DNA of 64,000 bases from Datnioides undecimradiatus (GCA_008933995.1 WARS01000034.1:3760707-3824706); one strand, 5' to 3'; positions 44,953 to 57,314 are shown, numbered from the stretch's first letter. Numbers and translations are program-made. Notes: generated from the letters alone by a model not told the origin.

Positions 44953-46526
44953 CACCGCGTTCCACATTATTATGCAAATTGTGTTTAAAGGTCATAAAGG
45001 TCATTTTTTTGTCTGTCAGTTTAAACACATGGATGGGAATGTGTGTCAGGGCTCTTCCAATCACTCCAATCAATCTCAGACACCTGTGCCAATTAGTTTG
45101 CAGGTGAGTCCAAATAAAGGGAAAACTACTTAAGAATGGATGTTCCACATTATTAAGCAGACCACCATTTTCCAGCAATATGGGGAAGAAGAAGGATCTC
45201 TCCGCTGCCGAAAAGCGAGAAATAGTTCAATGCCTAGGAGAAGGTATGACAACTTTAGATATTTCAAAACAACTTCACCATGATCATCGTACAGTAAAGA
45301 GATTTGTAGCCGATTCAGAACACACACGGGTTCGAGCAGATAAAGGCACAATGAGGAAGATTTCTGCCAGACAAGTGCATCGGGTTAAGAGAGCAGCTGC
45401 TAAAATGCCACTGCAAAGCAGCAAACAGGTATTCGAAGCTGCTGGTGTCTCTGGAGTGCCAAGAACATCAAGGTGTAGGATCCTCAAGAGGGTTGCAGTT
45501 ATGCATAAACCTGTCATTCAGCCACCCTTAACCAAAGCTCAGAAGCAGAAACGCCTGCAGTGGGCCTACACGTCCATGAAGACTAATTTCCAAACAGTGT
45601 TGTTCACTGATGAGTGCCGTGCAACCCTGGATGGTCCAGATGGATGGAGTCGTGGATGGTTGGTGAACGGCCACCATGTCCCGACAAGGCTGCGACGTCA
45701 GCAAGGAGGTGGTGGCGTCACGTTTTGGGCTGGAATCATGGGGAGAGAGCTGGTCGGCCCCCTTTCAAGGTCCCTGAAGGTGTAAAAATGACCTCTGTGA
45801 AATATGTGGAGTTTCTGACTGACCACTTTCTTCCGTGGTACAAAAAAAAAGAACCGTGCCTTTCGTAGCAAGATCATCTTTATGCATGACAATGCACCAT
45901 CCCATGCTCCAAGGAATACCTGTGCATCATTGACTGCTATGGGCATAAAACAAGAAAACCTCATGGTGTGGCCCCCATCCTCCCCTGATCTCAACCCTAT
46001 TGAGAACCTTTGGAGCATCATGAAGCAAAAGATCTATGAGGGTGGGAGGCAATTCACATCCAAACAGCATCTCTGGGAGGCTGTTCTGACATCCTGCAAA
46101 GAAACTCCAGCAGAAACCATCCAAACACTGACAACTTCCATGGATGCAAGAATTGTGAAGCTCCTATCCAATAAGGGGTCCTATGTCAAAATGGAATTTG
46201 GCCTGTTAAGATATTTTTGATTGAAAGAGCTTTTGATTTCAGCAAATATAACCTGCAAATGCTTGCAGTTTAACTAATGACCATTTTCAGTTGTTTACAA
46301 CAATAAAATGTTTTGAAACTCTATTGTGCGTAATAATGTGGAACAGTGCATTTTAAGATTTTGATTTAAAAAAAAAAAAAACGTTATGATTTGGAGGTTC
46401 GTTCAAAAACAGTCGAGTTATGCTCTAATGCTTGATGACTTGAAAATTATGAGAACTATCATTTTTATAGATTATTTAGGAAAAAGAGAGAAAAATTACA
46501 TTTGCATAATAATGTGGAACGCGGTG
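44953..46526 (+). mobile_element. Tc1/mariner DNA transposon, DD37E type, with IR/DR ends
   Basis: A 1,574-bp element flanked by TA target duplications (44,951-44,952 and 46,527-46,528). Its ends are inverted: CACCGCGTTCCACATTATTA at left and its complement at right. Each end carries a second copy of the core. GTTCCACATTATTATGCA at 44,959 recurs as a one-mismatch copy at 45,142; on the right the complements lie at 46,503 and 46,327. The 176-183 bp spacing is the double-repeat (IR/DR) layout known from Sleeping Beauty-like elements. It encodes one transposase, now broken. The nearly identical ends and otherwise intact coding region point to a fairly recent insertion. Confidence 0.93.
45180..46220 (+). 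pseudogene. Tc1/mariner transposase (DD37E), broken by two frameshifts
   Basis: It begins MGKKKDLSAAEKREIVQCL, with an N-terminal paired-like helix-turn-helix (GEGMTTLDISKQL). The catalytic core includes LFTDECRATLDGPDGW (first D), FMHDNAPSHAP (second D) and WPPSSPDLNPIENLW (E). I count 37 residues between the second D and the E, hence DD37E. The frame shifts once near 45,757-45,765 (in GGCCCCCTTTCAAGG) and again in the A9 run at 45,842-45,850, where one A appears extra. Frame 1 ends at a stop at 45,783-45,785 and frame 2 at 45,866-45,868. The final frame stops at 46,218-46,220. Confidence 0.93.
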
Positions 46527-46528
46527 TA

Positions 46529-49147
46529 GAAATATCAGCATCAGTGTATAAATAAGACAATAAGTAAAAGTAAGTTGAAATAGCAGCATAGAAATGTTCA
46601 AATATGTTGTGAAATAGGCATATTTTAGTATAGAGAGCACTGACAGGTGATTTTTCTTCCTCAACAACATTCTCAAAAAAGTGTCATAATTCTTATAAAT
46701 GCATAAATATCCTAATTTTCTTATGGTATAGTGTATTAATAATTAACAAAACCAGCAGTTCCAAACTTTGAATATCTACTCTGGTCCACTTAAGGTTGTT
46801 TATGCTGGACTTGTCTTTATTTTAGCCAGCCAATAGCTCTGTTCAGCTACTTGACGAGATCAGACCTTAATAGAAAGTTGCGTTGTGTACCATGTAATGT
46901 GGATACATGCAATCAGAAGGTCAGCATGACACACCAAACATTACATTGTAGTGTGTGTATAAAGTCTCTCTCCTCACCTCTTCTTTGGTCCCGTCTCCGT
47001 CCCCTCTCGCCCTTTGCCCCATCACTTTCATTCACTCCACCCTTCAATCTCCTTCCCTCTCGATCCATCAACTCCCACACCGCGCCTCCATTTTACAACC
47101 TCTCACTTTCGAGTATCCATCTCTCCCTCCATCCATTTATCCTCCATGACCTTTCCCCCTCTTCCCACACACACACACACACGCGTAAGTACACCTCCCT
47201 AGTTTCCCCTTGCTGTATCACTCCAGTCCACTTCTCCTCTTCCACACACACACACACACTCCATCTACCCCTCCCCTCCCTCGCTCCCTGGGTTGTCTGC
47301 TCTATCAGATTAGGCCCGTGTCATAAGGAAAAGAGAGAAAGAAAGAGATTGCCGGTTGGATTAGAGGGGGTGCGGGAATGAAATTCTATGATCTCATTGT
47401 TTAGACGCGTCACATAAAGTTGGTGTGTGTGTGTGTGTGTGTTTGTGTGTGCATGCGATGGGTGGTGTCCACTTTATCCCCTGTAATGACAGGGACCACG
47501 CTGTTGCATGCTGGGAAATCATGCATGTGTGGTTTGGTGACAGAAAGCGAGTTAAACGAATGACTGATTTGCACTTTTATTATATTCATATATATATATC
47601 ATTATGATGTATGATCTGTGTATTATGATGAGAAAAGACATTATATCCCAGTTTCTCTTTAAAAGAAAAAACAATGGATGAGGTAATGCTGAGATAAAGA
47701 ACGCCTCACACTGTGGTATTGTTATCTCTTTATTGTTTTGACAGGCGTCTGTAGAAATGAAAGTAATGATAACTAAACGAGTTATTCACTGTTTCTCATA
47801 GAAAGCATTGTGTGCATCCCCAAAGACTAGACCGAATAATCCAAAATACCATCTGCACAGCCGTGTAATGTTTCCAGATTTGCCTTGCACAGCTTGCAGT
47901 CTTCTCCTCCTCCTTTAATTACTGTAATATAATTAAATTAAATGCTGTCAATGAAATATAACATAAATTACGGACATAAACTGTTTTTGTCTCGTAGCGT
48001 GATTGCTTTGCATAATAAGGACCCATTTAGCTATGTTTACGAACAAGACTAACGAAAATGTGTCTCAACACCATTTTCGGCTTTTTTTCCAATTAAAACC
48101 AAAGTTAAATTTGCATTTTTCAAGCAAGCATAACTTTTTTGAACCGTTCAAAGAAAATTAATGTAAGTCAAAGTAACAACACCACACTATAATAATTAAA
48201 ATCAGTACGATTAAGCAACAAAATGGCTTTGTCAGCGCTATATTAACATATTTGATTATTATTGATCAGTGTGTTTTAATAGCTAAGCAGCACTTTCATG
48301 CTGTGCTTGGTCGAGGTGGATCAACATGAAGATCCAGTGTTTCTGAAAGTGATTAATAAGTGATTCATATTTCAAATGAACTAAAGGCAGTTAGTTATGG
48401 TTAGGGAGAGGTCGTAGTTTTGGTTAGTTAGCCTGAATTTAAGCTAACATCAGGCTGTGTCGTCCTCTGCTTTGCATGCTACACCTTCCACACTATCACC
48501 GACCTCCACCCTGTGACAGTCGACAGTCTATATGCATTGAAACGGAGCATCTAGGTAGCAATAGTGCTCCCATTTTAACATGAATTGCAAAATAAATAAG
48601 CAGGGCACTATGTAGTGGATCTGGTTGGCTCCGTATGTATTCGCTGCTGGTCTGCAGAACACAGGGCAACTAGTGAGGTGGCTGTTGCAAAGGTGACAGT
48701 GATTTATGTATGAACACCGCTGCTCCGAGACTCAAGGGAATGTCAGAGTCATCAAGGTCCAAATGCTACTGTCAGAAAAAGAAACGACTCACAGCTTTAT
48801 CATCTCATTATCTCTCATTAGCCCATCAGCCAGATGTTTCATTGTATGATGGATATGCTTCAATGCAGAACTACTTTATTGTTCCTCAAGCAGCCTCTGC
48901 TGAAAATCTCGTTACAAGATCATATTGTGAGGCTTATTCTGTTGGACATGCTACATCCTGGTCTTTTAAAGGAGACACATGAGATCGCTCTACAGATACG
49001 ACACACACGCACGCAGGTTAATGATTATCTCAACGTGTGTGTCAGACATCACAGACCCACGAGGTGAAGGAGTGCTGAATGCCAATGCGGTGTGTAATAA
49101 TGCAGCACGCGGGTTTTGTCTTTCTCAGTTTTCCCTCTCTCGCTTTC

Positions 49148-49152
<5 letters not shown>
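46529..49152. other. Noncoding interval with C/T-rich and CA/GT tracts
   Basis: A long pyrimidine-rich tract (about 46,965-47,300) contains CA runs at 47,166-47,183 and 47,243-47,259. GT runs lie at 47,423-47,442 and a short AT run near 47,588. The 176-codon frame at 46,851-47,381 is a product of this low complexity. No gene could be supported. Confidence 0.6.

Positions 49153-49195
<43 letters not shown>
49153..49195. repeat. (CA)n microsatellite
   Basis: Forty-three bases of uninterrupted CA repeat. Confidence 0.97.
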
Positions 49196-49198
<3 letters not shown>

Positions 49199-51099
49199 TG
49201 CAGTCACTCACACTTGAATGGTGACCTTGGGCTATATTGTTATTCATTAGCAGACAGAGGCGAGCCGACTCTGCTCTTATCTCTATGGGACACAAACCAG
49301 CAGTGGGATGCTAGTGGCGTTCCTATCTGTCCTCACTGTAATAAGCATGGCTGTTTTAAATCAGCCGAGTGGAGAGATCAGACGGCAGCCTTGAAAGATA
49401 AAAGAAAGGTCCTACTGTCCTGTTCGTCAGGTGCCTAACACCTTTATGGACTTTATGGAAGATAACTGCTCTTTAACATTAAACTGATGTTTGGAATTTG
49501 ATTATTCAAAATTTGGGAAAGATGAACAAAGGAAATCTTCAGATAGACCCAAGCACTTCACCTCTCTCGCGCAGACAGCACACACACACATCATTTTCCA
49601 TTCAACTATTTTAAAATCAGCAAACTCAGACAAACTGCGCAGAATTGCTCATTTCAGCCTGATGAATGCCACCTGTTCGTGCATTCATGAGACGTGATCA
49701 TCAGCGCAATCAACATCCCGAAATTGCCAGATAAGGCAACCCGCTCCACTTGTCGGCAAATTTCAATCAGCTACGAGCAGTGCTGTCAGACCTCTGCAGA
49801 AGAAAACACACTTAGCAATGTCAGCAGTCATAGTAGGAGAATGTCTTTTTCTAAAGCAACGACTTATAGGAGAGGTGGACATGATATGGAGACGTTCCCA
49901 ATGACGGTGACCTGCATAAAGACCCTGTGGCAACTACACAGAGTGAAAATTTCCAAGCAACAACCGAAATAAATAAGTTGTCATGCCAAAACATGCAGAT
50001 AAAATAAAGTTCAACAAAAGGAAGTTATCAGCTTTAAGTTTACCTTTTAAAGGCAAAGCTACTTTTCAGTCAAACAGGCAATAAAAGCAAAATAAACAAA
50101 TATAAAAGATCAAATGGGATTTGAGTAATGCAAGTGTTTTCCCTCATATTGAGAAAGGTAGACTATATCTGTCCGTGCCTTGTGCAACGGGCTGGGATCA
50201 TTTGTGGACTTCATTCAAAGACACAGGAAAGTCAAAGAACAAGAAAACAGTGAACCATAAATTCTCTTAATCACTTATACATGCCACTAAAATAAACAAA
50301 CAATAAGACGCTTTAGTATAAGTTGCTCTTTCATGAGGCAACTTTATTTCCCTGCAAAGGTCTGAATCAGTTCCCAAGTCAATACCTCCAAGTGCCTCAT
50401 CAATTCTAGATTCAATTTTGCATTTATTACTTTCCAATTAACTTTAGGACATATACAAGCAAAATTATTAAATGTACATACGAAAGGTTTTTCCTTTTAG
50501 AATCATTTGTCATTTCCGAGCTGATTGTATGGACTCCCAGTTTTGGGTTTTTTTTATCAGCATCGACTGTTGTCGGGCCGCTGGGCTGCGCCGCCAAATG
50601 CACCTTTCCCTTCTGCTCATGGAGCATGACTAGATGCTGTAGGATTGCCTCGCCGGTTGATTCTCAGCATACTGTTTTATAACATCATTGTTAGGCTCCA
50701 GTCCACTGGAGATGTGGCAATTACTTCGAGAAATGTCCCATCCTGCAAGTTGTCAAGAACCACAAACAACTGAGTTGGGAAAAATAAATAAGCAGAAGCT
50801 GTAGAAAGCGAAGCCATGCTTGTTCCCTGTGCTTGGGTGCTTGTATGCATGAAAACAGATGTTTCATTTTGCAGCTTTATTTGAATGTTAACTAACACAA
50901 AACACTATAAAACAGAGCACTGTTCTTTCTTGTTTTCCCTTTCCAAGTATATTTCTCAACACCTGAGCATTCAGACATACAAGCACAATATAATATAGGG
51001 TGTTTGTATTGAAATATATCCATCTTCACATGAAGTTTTGCTGTTGTAATCCATTGTGTAGCTCATTTTAGTCTCTTGGCCCATAGAGTTTGTGTTTGT
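49196..51099. other. Noncoding interval
   Basis: No exon or repeat family recognised. It is AT-rich, and the segment from about 50,930 may belong to the 3' end of the LINE remnant next to it. Confidence 0.45.
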
Positions 51100-51360
51100 A
51101 AAAGCTCTAATTTCCATTATTTACTCAATCTCCTCTTTTATATCTTGCCAAAGTCCCTGCAGTTCTCGGCAGTCCCAGAAGATATGTAAATGATCTTCAG
51201 CCATCCCACATTTCATCCAGCATAAAGCTCATACCTTTAGCAAACTCTGAAACCATCAACATAGTCTGGAACAAGTCATTGTTTTCCATGCATGACTCTT
51301 AACACCTTGGTGGCAGACCTGTCCTCAGTAATTATATTTAATTCTAATTCCCAGTTGTGT
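51100..51360 (-). mobile_element. Decayed LINE (L1/Tx1-like) ORF2 C-terminal remnant
   Basis: Read on the minus strand, 51,222-51,121 encodes CWMKCG, then HLHIFWDC and GLWQDI, ending in TAA. This is the CCHC knuckle (C-x3-C-x7-H-x4-C) at the end of fish L1-like reverse transcriptase polyproteins. About 130 bp upstream in the same sense, 51,353-51,321 encodes WELELN, resembling the usual WExDL motif that precedes it. That block is in a different frame, so the copy is decayed. The reverse transcriptase domain itself is absent. Confidence 0.65.
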
Positions 51361-52960
51361 CTCACAGGGGAGTATTTTCTGCCATGTCAGCTGTTAACAA
51401 TATTTTATTTGTTATTACAGTTGGAATTTAATAATATAAGGTGTTAGTTTGATTCTGGAGTTTTCAAGTTGGCACTCTTGGAGTCTCTTAGATGGAACCC
51501 TGTTCATAACATTTTCAGTGAAGCTTTGAAAGTTGAATGGGTGGGCAAGTCACTGGAGGTGGAATCAGTGAAGTGTGGAAGTAAATTGCGAGCTTTAGAA
51601 GTAAAAGGTCCTGCGTGTCCTTCACACACCCCACTGAAAAAAAAAATTAAGAATGTAGACTTGTTTAATAAACCATCTTTTTTCATATTCTTGAATATTT
51701 ATCATGCATTTCTGCTTCAGTGTGTGTTTCAGTGAATTGAATAGCTGTTTTTTCTACTTTTGATGGAGGAAGGATGACACATCAGTTTTACTGACTCCAC
51801 GAGCCTAATATAGTCTGAGTCCTAATCTTTCAAACTTACATTTTCCTCAAGGGTAATAGCACCTTACATTCAGTTCAAAGGGGTCAGTGGAAAGCATCAT
51901 GGGTAATCAAGACACTCTTTGTCCTGTCTTGCATCCCACTATGAAACCTAATAATAAAATGGGAATTTGTAGACTTTGGCAAAGGCTCAGTCACTCTCCC
52001 CCAGTTTGTCATTCATTCCTCCCTCTCAGCCTTAATGCCTCTTGGCCCCTTTCCATCCATAGATCCCTTCATTATCCTGTCAATTTAACTCTTTCCACAA
52101 CCACATTATCCAATGTCTTAAGCCTAAATGTACTACTCCCCTCATTTACCCACGCAGGAGCCAATCATTACTCTCCCTAGTCTTTGCCAATCCAATCAGC
52201 TCCTGCTGCACTGCATCACATTCAGCTTCTGATGCTGGTGCCAACATCAAACCCATTTTTTACACAACCAGCTCCATCAAGATGCTATCTAGATCTACAT
52301 TGCTTAGCGATTCATTATGGTGTTCACCGGTTTTATTTTCGTGGCTGATGAACTTAGTCGCTAGATGGTTATTTGCAGCCATTTCCTGGCTTAAAGATGT
52401 CCACTCATCTAAAAACCTCCCATACGGAGATCACCAGTCTGACACAAATATGATTTATTCGACAAAACAAGTCACTTTATTTCAAAAGAAAACTCTGATC
52501 CAAAAGGTCCAGTGATACACAACACTAGACATCCCAAAATAGCTCCTGTCTGTAATAAATTCTGACAGGAAATTGAATGTGCAAACAGATGAAAGGGTCT
52601 TCATTCATTTGTCTCTTTCTCATCCTGAGATGGGATGTGACCAAACCAGTATGAAATTATGAGCGGGCAAATAGGCCTTTTATATCCTGCCACCCACAAA
52701 CTGCATTTGATGTGAGTGGATGCATGTGCTTTCGTGTGTGCCCAAGGGAGGACTAGGGTCATCAAAGAGTCTTTGCATCAAAGCTGCTGCTTTCTGACAT
52801 TCCTGCTTTGCAGACTAAGAGAAGGGGACACATGATGCCTTTTATTCACAGAAATCCACTAAACATGCAGTAGGCTTTGTTTAACTTTGTACTTTAATGA
52901 TTGAATTGCCCCAACGATTTCCAAGCTCATTTACACTCAAGGTTTGAGTGACTTTGCCAC
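51361..52960. other. Noncoding interval
   Basis: No gene or repeat supported. The sequence next to the LINE remnant may be further decayed LINE, but I see no motif in it. Confidence 0.45.
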
Positions 52961-53065
52961 TTTGAGGCTGACATTTGTGGGTTTGAGTGAAATATCATTG
53001 GAATATTGGGCTGTTGCATAGATTGCCATGAAATTTGGCAAAGGCATTGTTCTGGTGCCATCATC
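52961..53065 (+). repeat. Interspersed fish repeat fragment
   Basis: GAGGCTGACATTTGTGGGTT, TTTGAGTGAAATATCATTGG and GATTGCCATGAAATTTGGCA occur in order. I recall these as the 3' part of the repeat family whose 5' part is seen at 28.55 kb. Confidence 0.5.
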
Positions 53066-54699
53066 TGTTTAAAATCCCTGCAAGGCTGCACCTCCAAGCA
53101 ATGATAGCATGTAGCACAAGGCAAAGTTGTGCATTAAGCTTTAAATAACAGCTAGATTGTCTTGCTGGGAACCTTATCACTCTTTACCGACAAGTACCGC
53201 AGGTACTTTTCCTATGCAGGTGATTCCTACACCACACTTGAAGGTGGAATGAGAGGGGGGAGATGTGATATCATTTCATGGACTAATGGCACCCGTTTTC
53301 CCTGAAAAGCATTCGTCGTGTTGCACTCAGTTGTTCTCATGATAAGTTCCAGAATAGAAAAAGAGAAAGAGACATGACATTGAAAGATCAATCTATTACA
53401 GGTTCTTGCATTAAGTGAGTTAGAGAATTGTAATTAATGATTGCCCATGGCTTGTAGGAATCTATGAAAAAAACATTATACATGCATGCTTACTGACATT
53501 AATGTATATAAATATATACATATGATCTGCCACTGTCTGATGAGTTAAGATTATTGCACAGGTGCTGTTCCAATATCTGGGGACAGTCTGAGGAATATTC
53601 TTCAAAACTTAGAAAAGAAAGTCGAAAATTCGACTCAAACTTTTAATGCGATCAAGCAAGTCTTGCATTGCTCCCTGGAGAAACCTTCACACTCATAAAT
53701 AGTGATTAGACTGTCCTAAACCATCAGGGTAACTTTTATGAATTCTCAAATCTTGCGGTGTTCATCTTGAGGATATCTGCCACCATTTTTATCTCATTTC
53801 ATGTGTCGGTTGACATTATGTCTCCCCTCTGTCCTGATCTGACAGCTGTGTAACTACAAATTTAAGAAGATGCCGGGATACAGTCCTGTAATTACTGTCA
53901 ATTAGGACTGTCTGTTGACACTGGCGACAACATGCCAAGTGAATAAAATAACCCACTAGCTGTCTTGACTGGGTTTGCAATCACCTCGGACTGGTACAGG
54001 CCTGCATCAGCTACAACTGTAACAATAAGAGAAATGCACTGTTTCATTCCACCCTCTGTTTAGTTTGATTACATGGAATACTAAACGCACCTTCTGCCCT
54101 TTTACTTTTACTTAAAGTTCATAATCACCACAAGGTTCATCTGTGGTTTGTCCTTGGCCCCTTGTGGCATAGGGCCAACATGAGCAGCATCTCACTAAGG
54201 CTGAACCATCTGTGCGCATCCAACACACACATACCAAGCTCTAACTCGTTGTTAGGGTTTAATGACAAGCACGTGTGTGTGTGTTTAAATGAGTCCTTTG
54301 AAGATTTTGGAAACAAAAGTCTGTTGTAATGGATTAAATCTATTAAAAGATGTTTGTATTCAGTCAAAGTAAGCTTTTGAAAGTGATGGATGAAGATATT
54401 AAGAATTGTGTAACAATAATTCAGCCACCAGTGCAACAGATAACTGTATGTTCGTCGGGACTTTTGTTTCTTCCGTTCATTAGACAAAATGCCGACACAT
54501 TGTCAGGCTGAAAAATGACGCAAAGCCAACTGTTCCTTCTGAATGAGAACGAACTGGGAAGCTGTCTGTGGTCTGCAAGACTAATGGGATAAAGAGTGTG
54601 GACATGCACAAGCTCACAGTAAAACCAAACGGGGGGGAGAGAAAAACCAACGGGACGGGGTCTTGCTCCCATCAGCGTCCCATTCTGCAGAGTCAGCTT
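53066..54699. other. Noncoding interval
   Basis: AT-rich single-copy-looking DNA with no supported exon or repeat. Confidence 0.45.
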
Positions 54700-55030
54700 T
54701 CCACTGCCCATCACCCCCCCCTTCCCTCCCTTCTCAGTCTCTCTCAGTTGCTTTCTCTTTACACAACCAAAGCACTTTTCCTCTCCTTTTTGTCCCTCCT
54801 CCATCTTTCATCCTGATTTCTCCCACTTGTACCCCCTCCTGCCTCCGCATCCTCCCTCCATCCTCTCCTCTGCCCTGCAAAGGGACCTGCAGCCTAGATG
54901 AACGGAGGGCAAAGCTGTAGCCAGAGAGCATCCGTCATCCATTCGCTTTGTCCTCTCCCCCCCGCTCCTTCCCTCTCCCTCCATCCCGTCTCTCTCCCTC
55001 CTCCCCTCCTCATCTGCTCTCCCCGGCTTG
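54700..55030. repeat. Pyrimidine-rich tract upstream of FRMPD4 exon 1
   Basis: More than 300 bp dominated by C and T on the plus strand (runs such as CCCCCCCTTCCCTCCCTTC), ending about 440 bp before the FRMPD4 ATG. It yields several false frames on both strands. Confidence 0.8.
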
Positions 55031-55470
55031 CCGCGGCTAGGATCGCTGCACTTCTCCATGCGCTGAGATGGAGAGCGCACACAGTGGGCTTATTGCAGCT
55101 CAACTAAGACAGGTGGAGAGCAGCAGAAAGGGCTGACTCGTCCCAGAGAGAGCGGAGAGGTGGGAGGTGACCCACACAGTCTCTGTCATCATTTAAGAAG
55201 GCAACATAGTGGAAAGACAGGGAATTGGACGGTCTGCACACCAGATGGGACATTCAACAAGGGTGATACTTGCTGCCGTTTGAGTTTATATTCTTTAACT
55301 GTGAGACATTCCTGAATTATGTGTTTGAAAGGCTTCTGTTGACTCTTGATATGGATTCTGGGTTGAAAGTGGATTGTCTGGGTTTACAATGCGAAGGGAC
55401 TTGGATGTGGATTAGAATGCTGATGCGGAGCACCTGAGCTCTGGGACGTAGTGCTGTGTAGCAGGACCAC
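55031..55470 (+). promoter_or_regulatory. frmpd4: FRMPD4 promoter / 5' UTR region
   Basis: Sequence between the pyrimidine tract and the FRMPD4 ATG. It has a small CpG-containing patch at about 55,020-55,080 and no TATA box. Upstream ATGs occur (for example at 55,350-55,352), so the leader may be regulated or the start site may lie close to the ATG. Confidence 0.4.
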
Positions 55471-55511
55471 ATGGACATGTTTGGTTTCTCCAAGATGCCA
55501 AAGCTGTCCGG
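55471..55511 (+). CDS. frmpd4: FERM and PDZ domain-containing protein 4, coding exon 1 (partial gene)
   Basis: FRMPD4 (Preso) is a postsynaptic scaffold with WW, PDZ and FERM domains that binds PSD-95 and regulates dendritic spines. This exon encodes only the first 13 residues, MDMFGFSKMPKLS, plus two bases before a strong donor, CCGG|gtgagt. It corresponds to human MDVFSFVKIAKLS: eight of 13 residues identical with the same length to the split codon. Position and strand after MSL3 match human synteny. A second in-frame ATG is at codon 3. The remaining exons, including the WW domain exon expected next, are not seen before the window ends, so intron 1 exceeds 8.4 kb. Confidence 0.78.
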
Positions 55512-55530
55512 GTGAGTGTGTATCTGTATC

Positions 55531-55549
55531 TGTGTGTGTGTGTGTGTGT
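55531..55549. repeat. (TG)n microsatellite
   Basis: Short TG tract 20 bp inside FRMPD4 intron 1. Confidence 0.93.
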
Positions 55550-57314
55550 TTCTTCTGGTCGTCTGACAGGGCTATATAAATTCAGGTTTTTTTTGTTTGT
55601 TTATCTGTTTGTTTTCTTTTTTATTGCAGTGTCTTGATAAACGTTGCTTACTTAGCAATAAGGTCAAGGTAATCCCTGCAAGATAGCTCCAAGTATGTAT
55701 TACTGGCATACAAACCTTGTCAGTTTGCACTCTGCATTCACTTTCCCAGTATTGCGTGTTTTACCCATACAACTTTCTAACTCCTTACAATGAATGAAGT
55801 CACCGTGTTTCAGCTGACTGACTGTGGTGACAGGGCTGGAAAGAATGCTGGATGAAGGACAAGCACAAAAAGGCAGATGTGCATGTTGCACAGAACAGAT
55901 TTGTATGTGACCTGGTGTATTCTGCTCTGTCTGTGTGAGCAGCTAGAGGCCCAACTCTGCTTTTATATTAGATTTTGCATTGCAGTGTAGAAGACACAAC
56001 GTGGACATAGATACGCACACTGACAAAGCAACAGCACACGGGGAGCGACTGTAGGGGAGCGGAAGGTGGGATGGAATCAGTGTGTCCGAGGAGCAGCCAG
56101 GTAGTGTGAGGGATTAAGGGGGAGATAAAGAAACAAGAGAGGACAGACAATGGTTATTGAAAAGGATGGGAGCACAAAGTGAGCCAGTGGAGCCGAGGGA
56201 AGAGGTGTAACAAGACTACTAAGTACTTAAAAAGGCAGCTTGGTTTAAAAGTGTGTTCAAGGAAAAAGGGAGGTTTAGCCTGAGCAACCCTGTCCAGCCC
56301 CCATGATGCACCACGGTGCCCTCTAAATAAGGACAAATGATTCAAAAATGAAAAATCTGACAATATAGTTTTCCTTCCATGCAAATATCGAGGAAATGCT
56401 TTGTCTAAATATGTTGTTATGTGTTAGTTTGATCAGAGTAAAGTATCCAGTGCAGCAGTTCTGCTTGCTTTCAGAACAGGTTGAGCTGAACCAGCCTCGG
56501 GCCTGACATGTCAGGAAACACTAAGAAGTCTTAAGACAGGAGACTCTAAGCAGGAGCCGCAGCGATAATGAAGAGCTCAGCACACAACAATCCCCGCTCG
56601 CTGTGATTTTATATGCCTCTCACACACACATACACGCCGCGCCGCCCGGGCACACATGAACGTAAATACATGTTTGCATGATCCTTGACTCATGTGCGGT
56701 CACGTCGCTAAGCCCGCCAAACATGGCTCATGACAAATCTTTTAAACCTACACAGATACACGGGCAGAGGTTAGCATCTGGAGTGCATGCGGACTTTAGA
56801 ACAACATGACTATTTCTCCAAAAATCTTTCTATATTGTCATAAAGACCTTTTCAGTTAATGGTTTGAAACACTGAGTCTGACGGCTTTTTAAGAGCAAAG
56901 TTCTAACGTCCCAAATTCAGCGGCTGCCTCAGTTCCTATATACCCTGCATAGACTTTCAAGTACATGGCTCCATAGTTAGGACTCCAGCTGTGTTTCTGT
57001 AGCAGGCGCTGGTAGGTGCACACTGTGATGTGGTAAAGACAGGGATGGAGATTGCACAGCTCTAAAGTTTGCCCCAGTTGAAATCAAGTCACAAACTGAA
57101 GTGTAAATCTGGATTTCTCCTACAGTTGGATCTCAATCATAACTTGCAGATAACATTGCAATAAGGTGTAATTTCAACATAAACGTGCATTTGAACAGAT
57201 TACTCTGTGTTTGGTTCGGTTGTGTCACGGGATGCTGTGATAATGGAACCAATCACTGATCATCTATAGGCCAAATTGGAAATACCAGTGGATTTGTATG
57301 GGTTGGATTGTTTC

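Noticed and set aside
46851..47381. 176-codon serine/proline-rich frame
   Set aside because: The composition comes from a pyrimidine-rich and CA-repeat tract; no conserved protein motif is visible.
54421..55107. Multiple frames on both strands upstream of FRMPD4
   Set aside because: All derive from the C/T-rich tract; none carries recognised motifs or agrees with FRMPD4.
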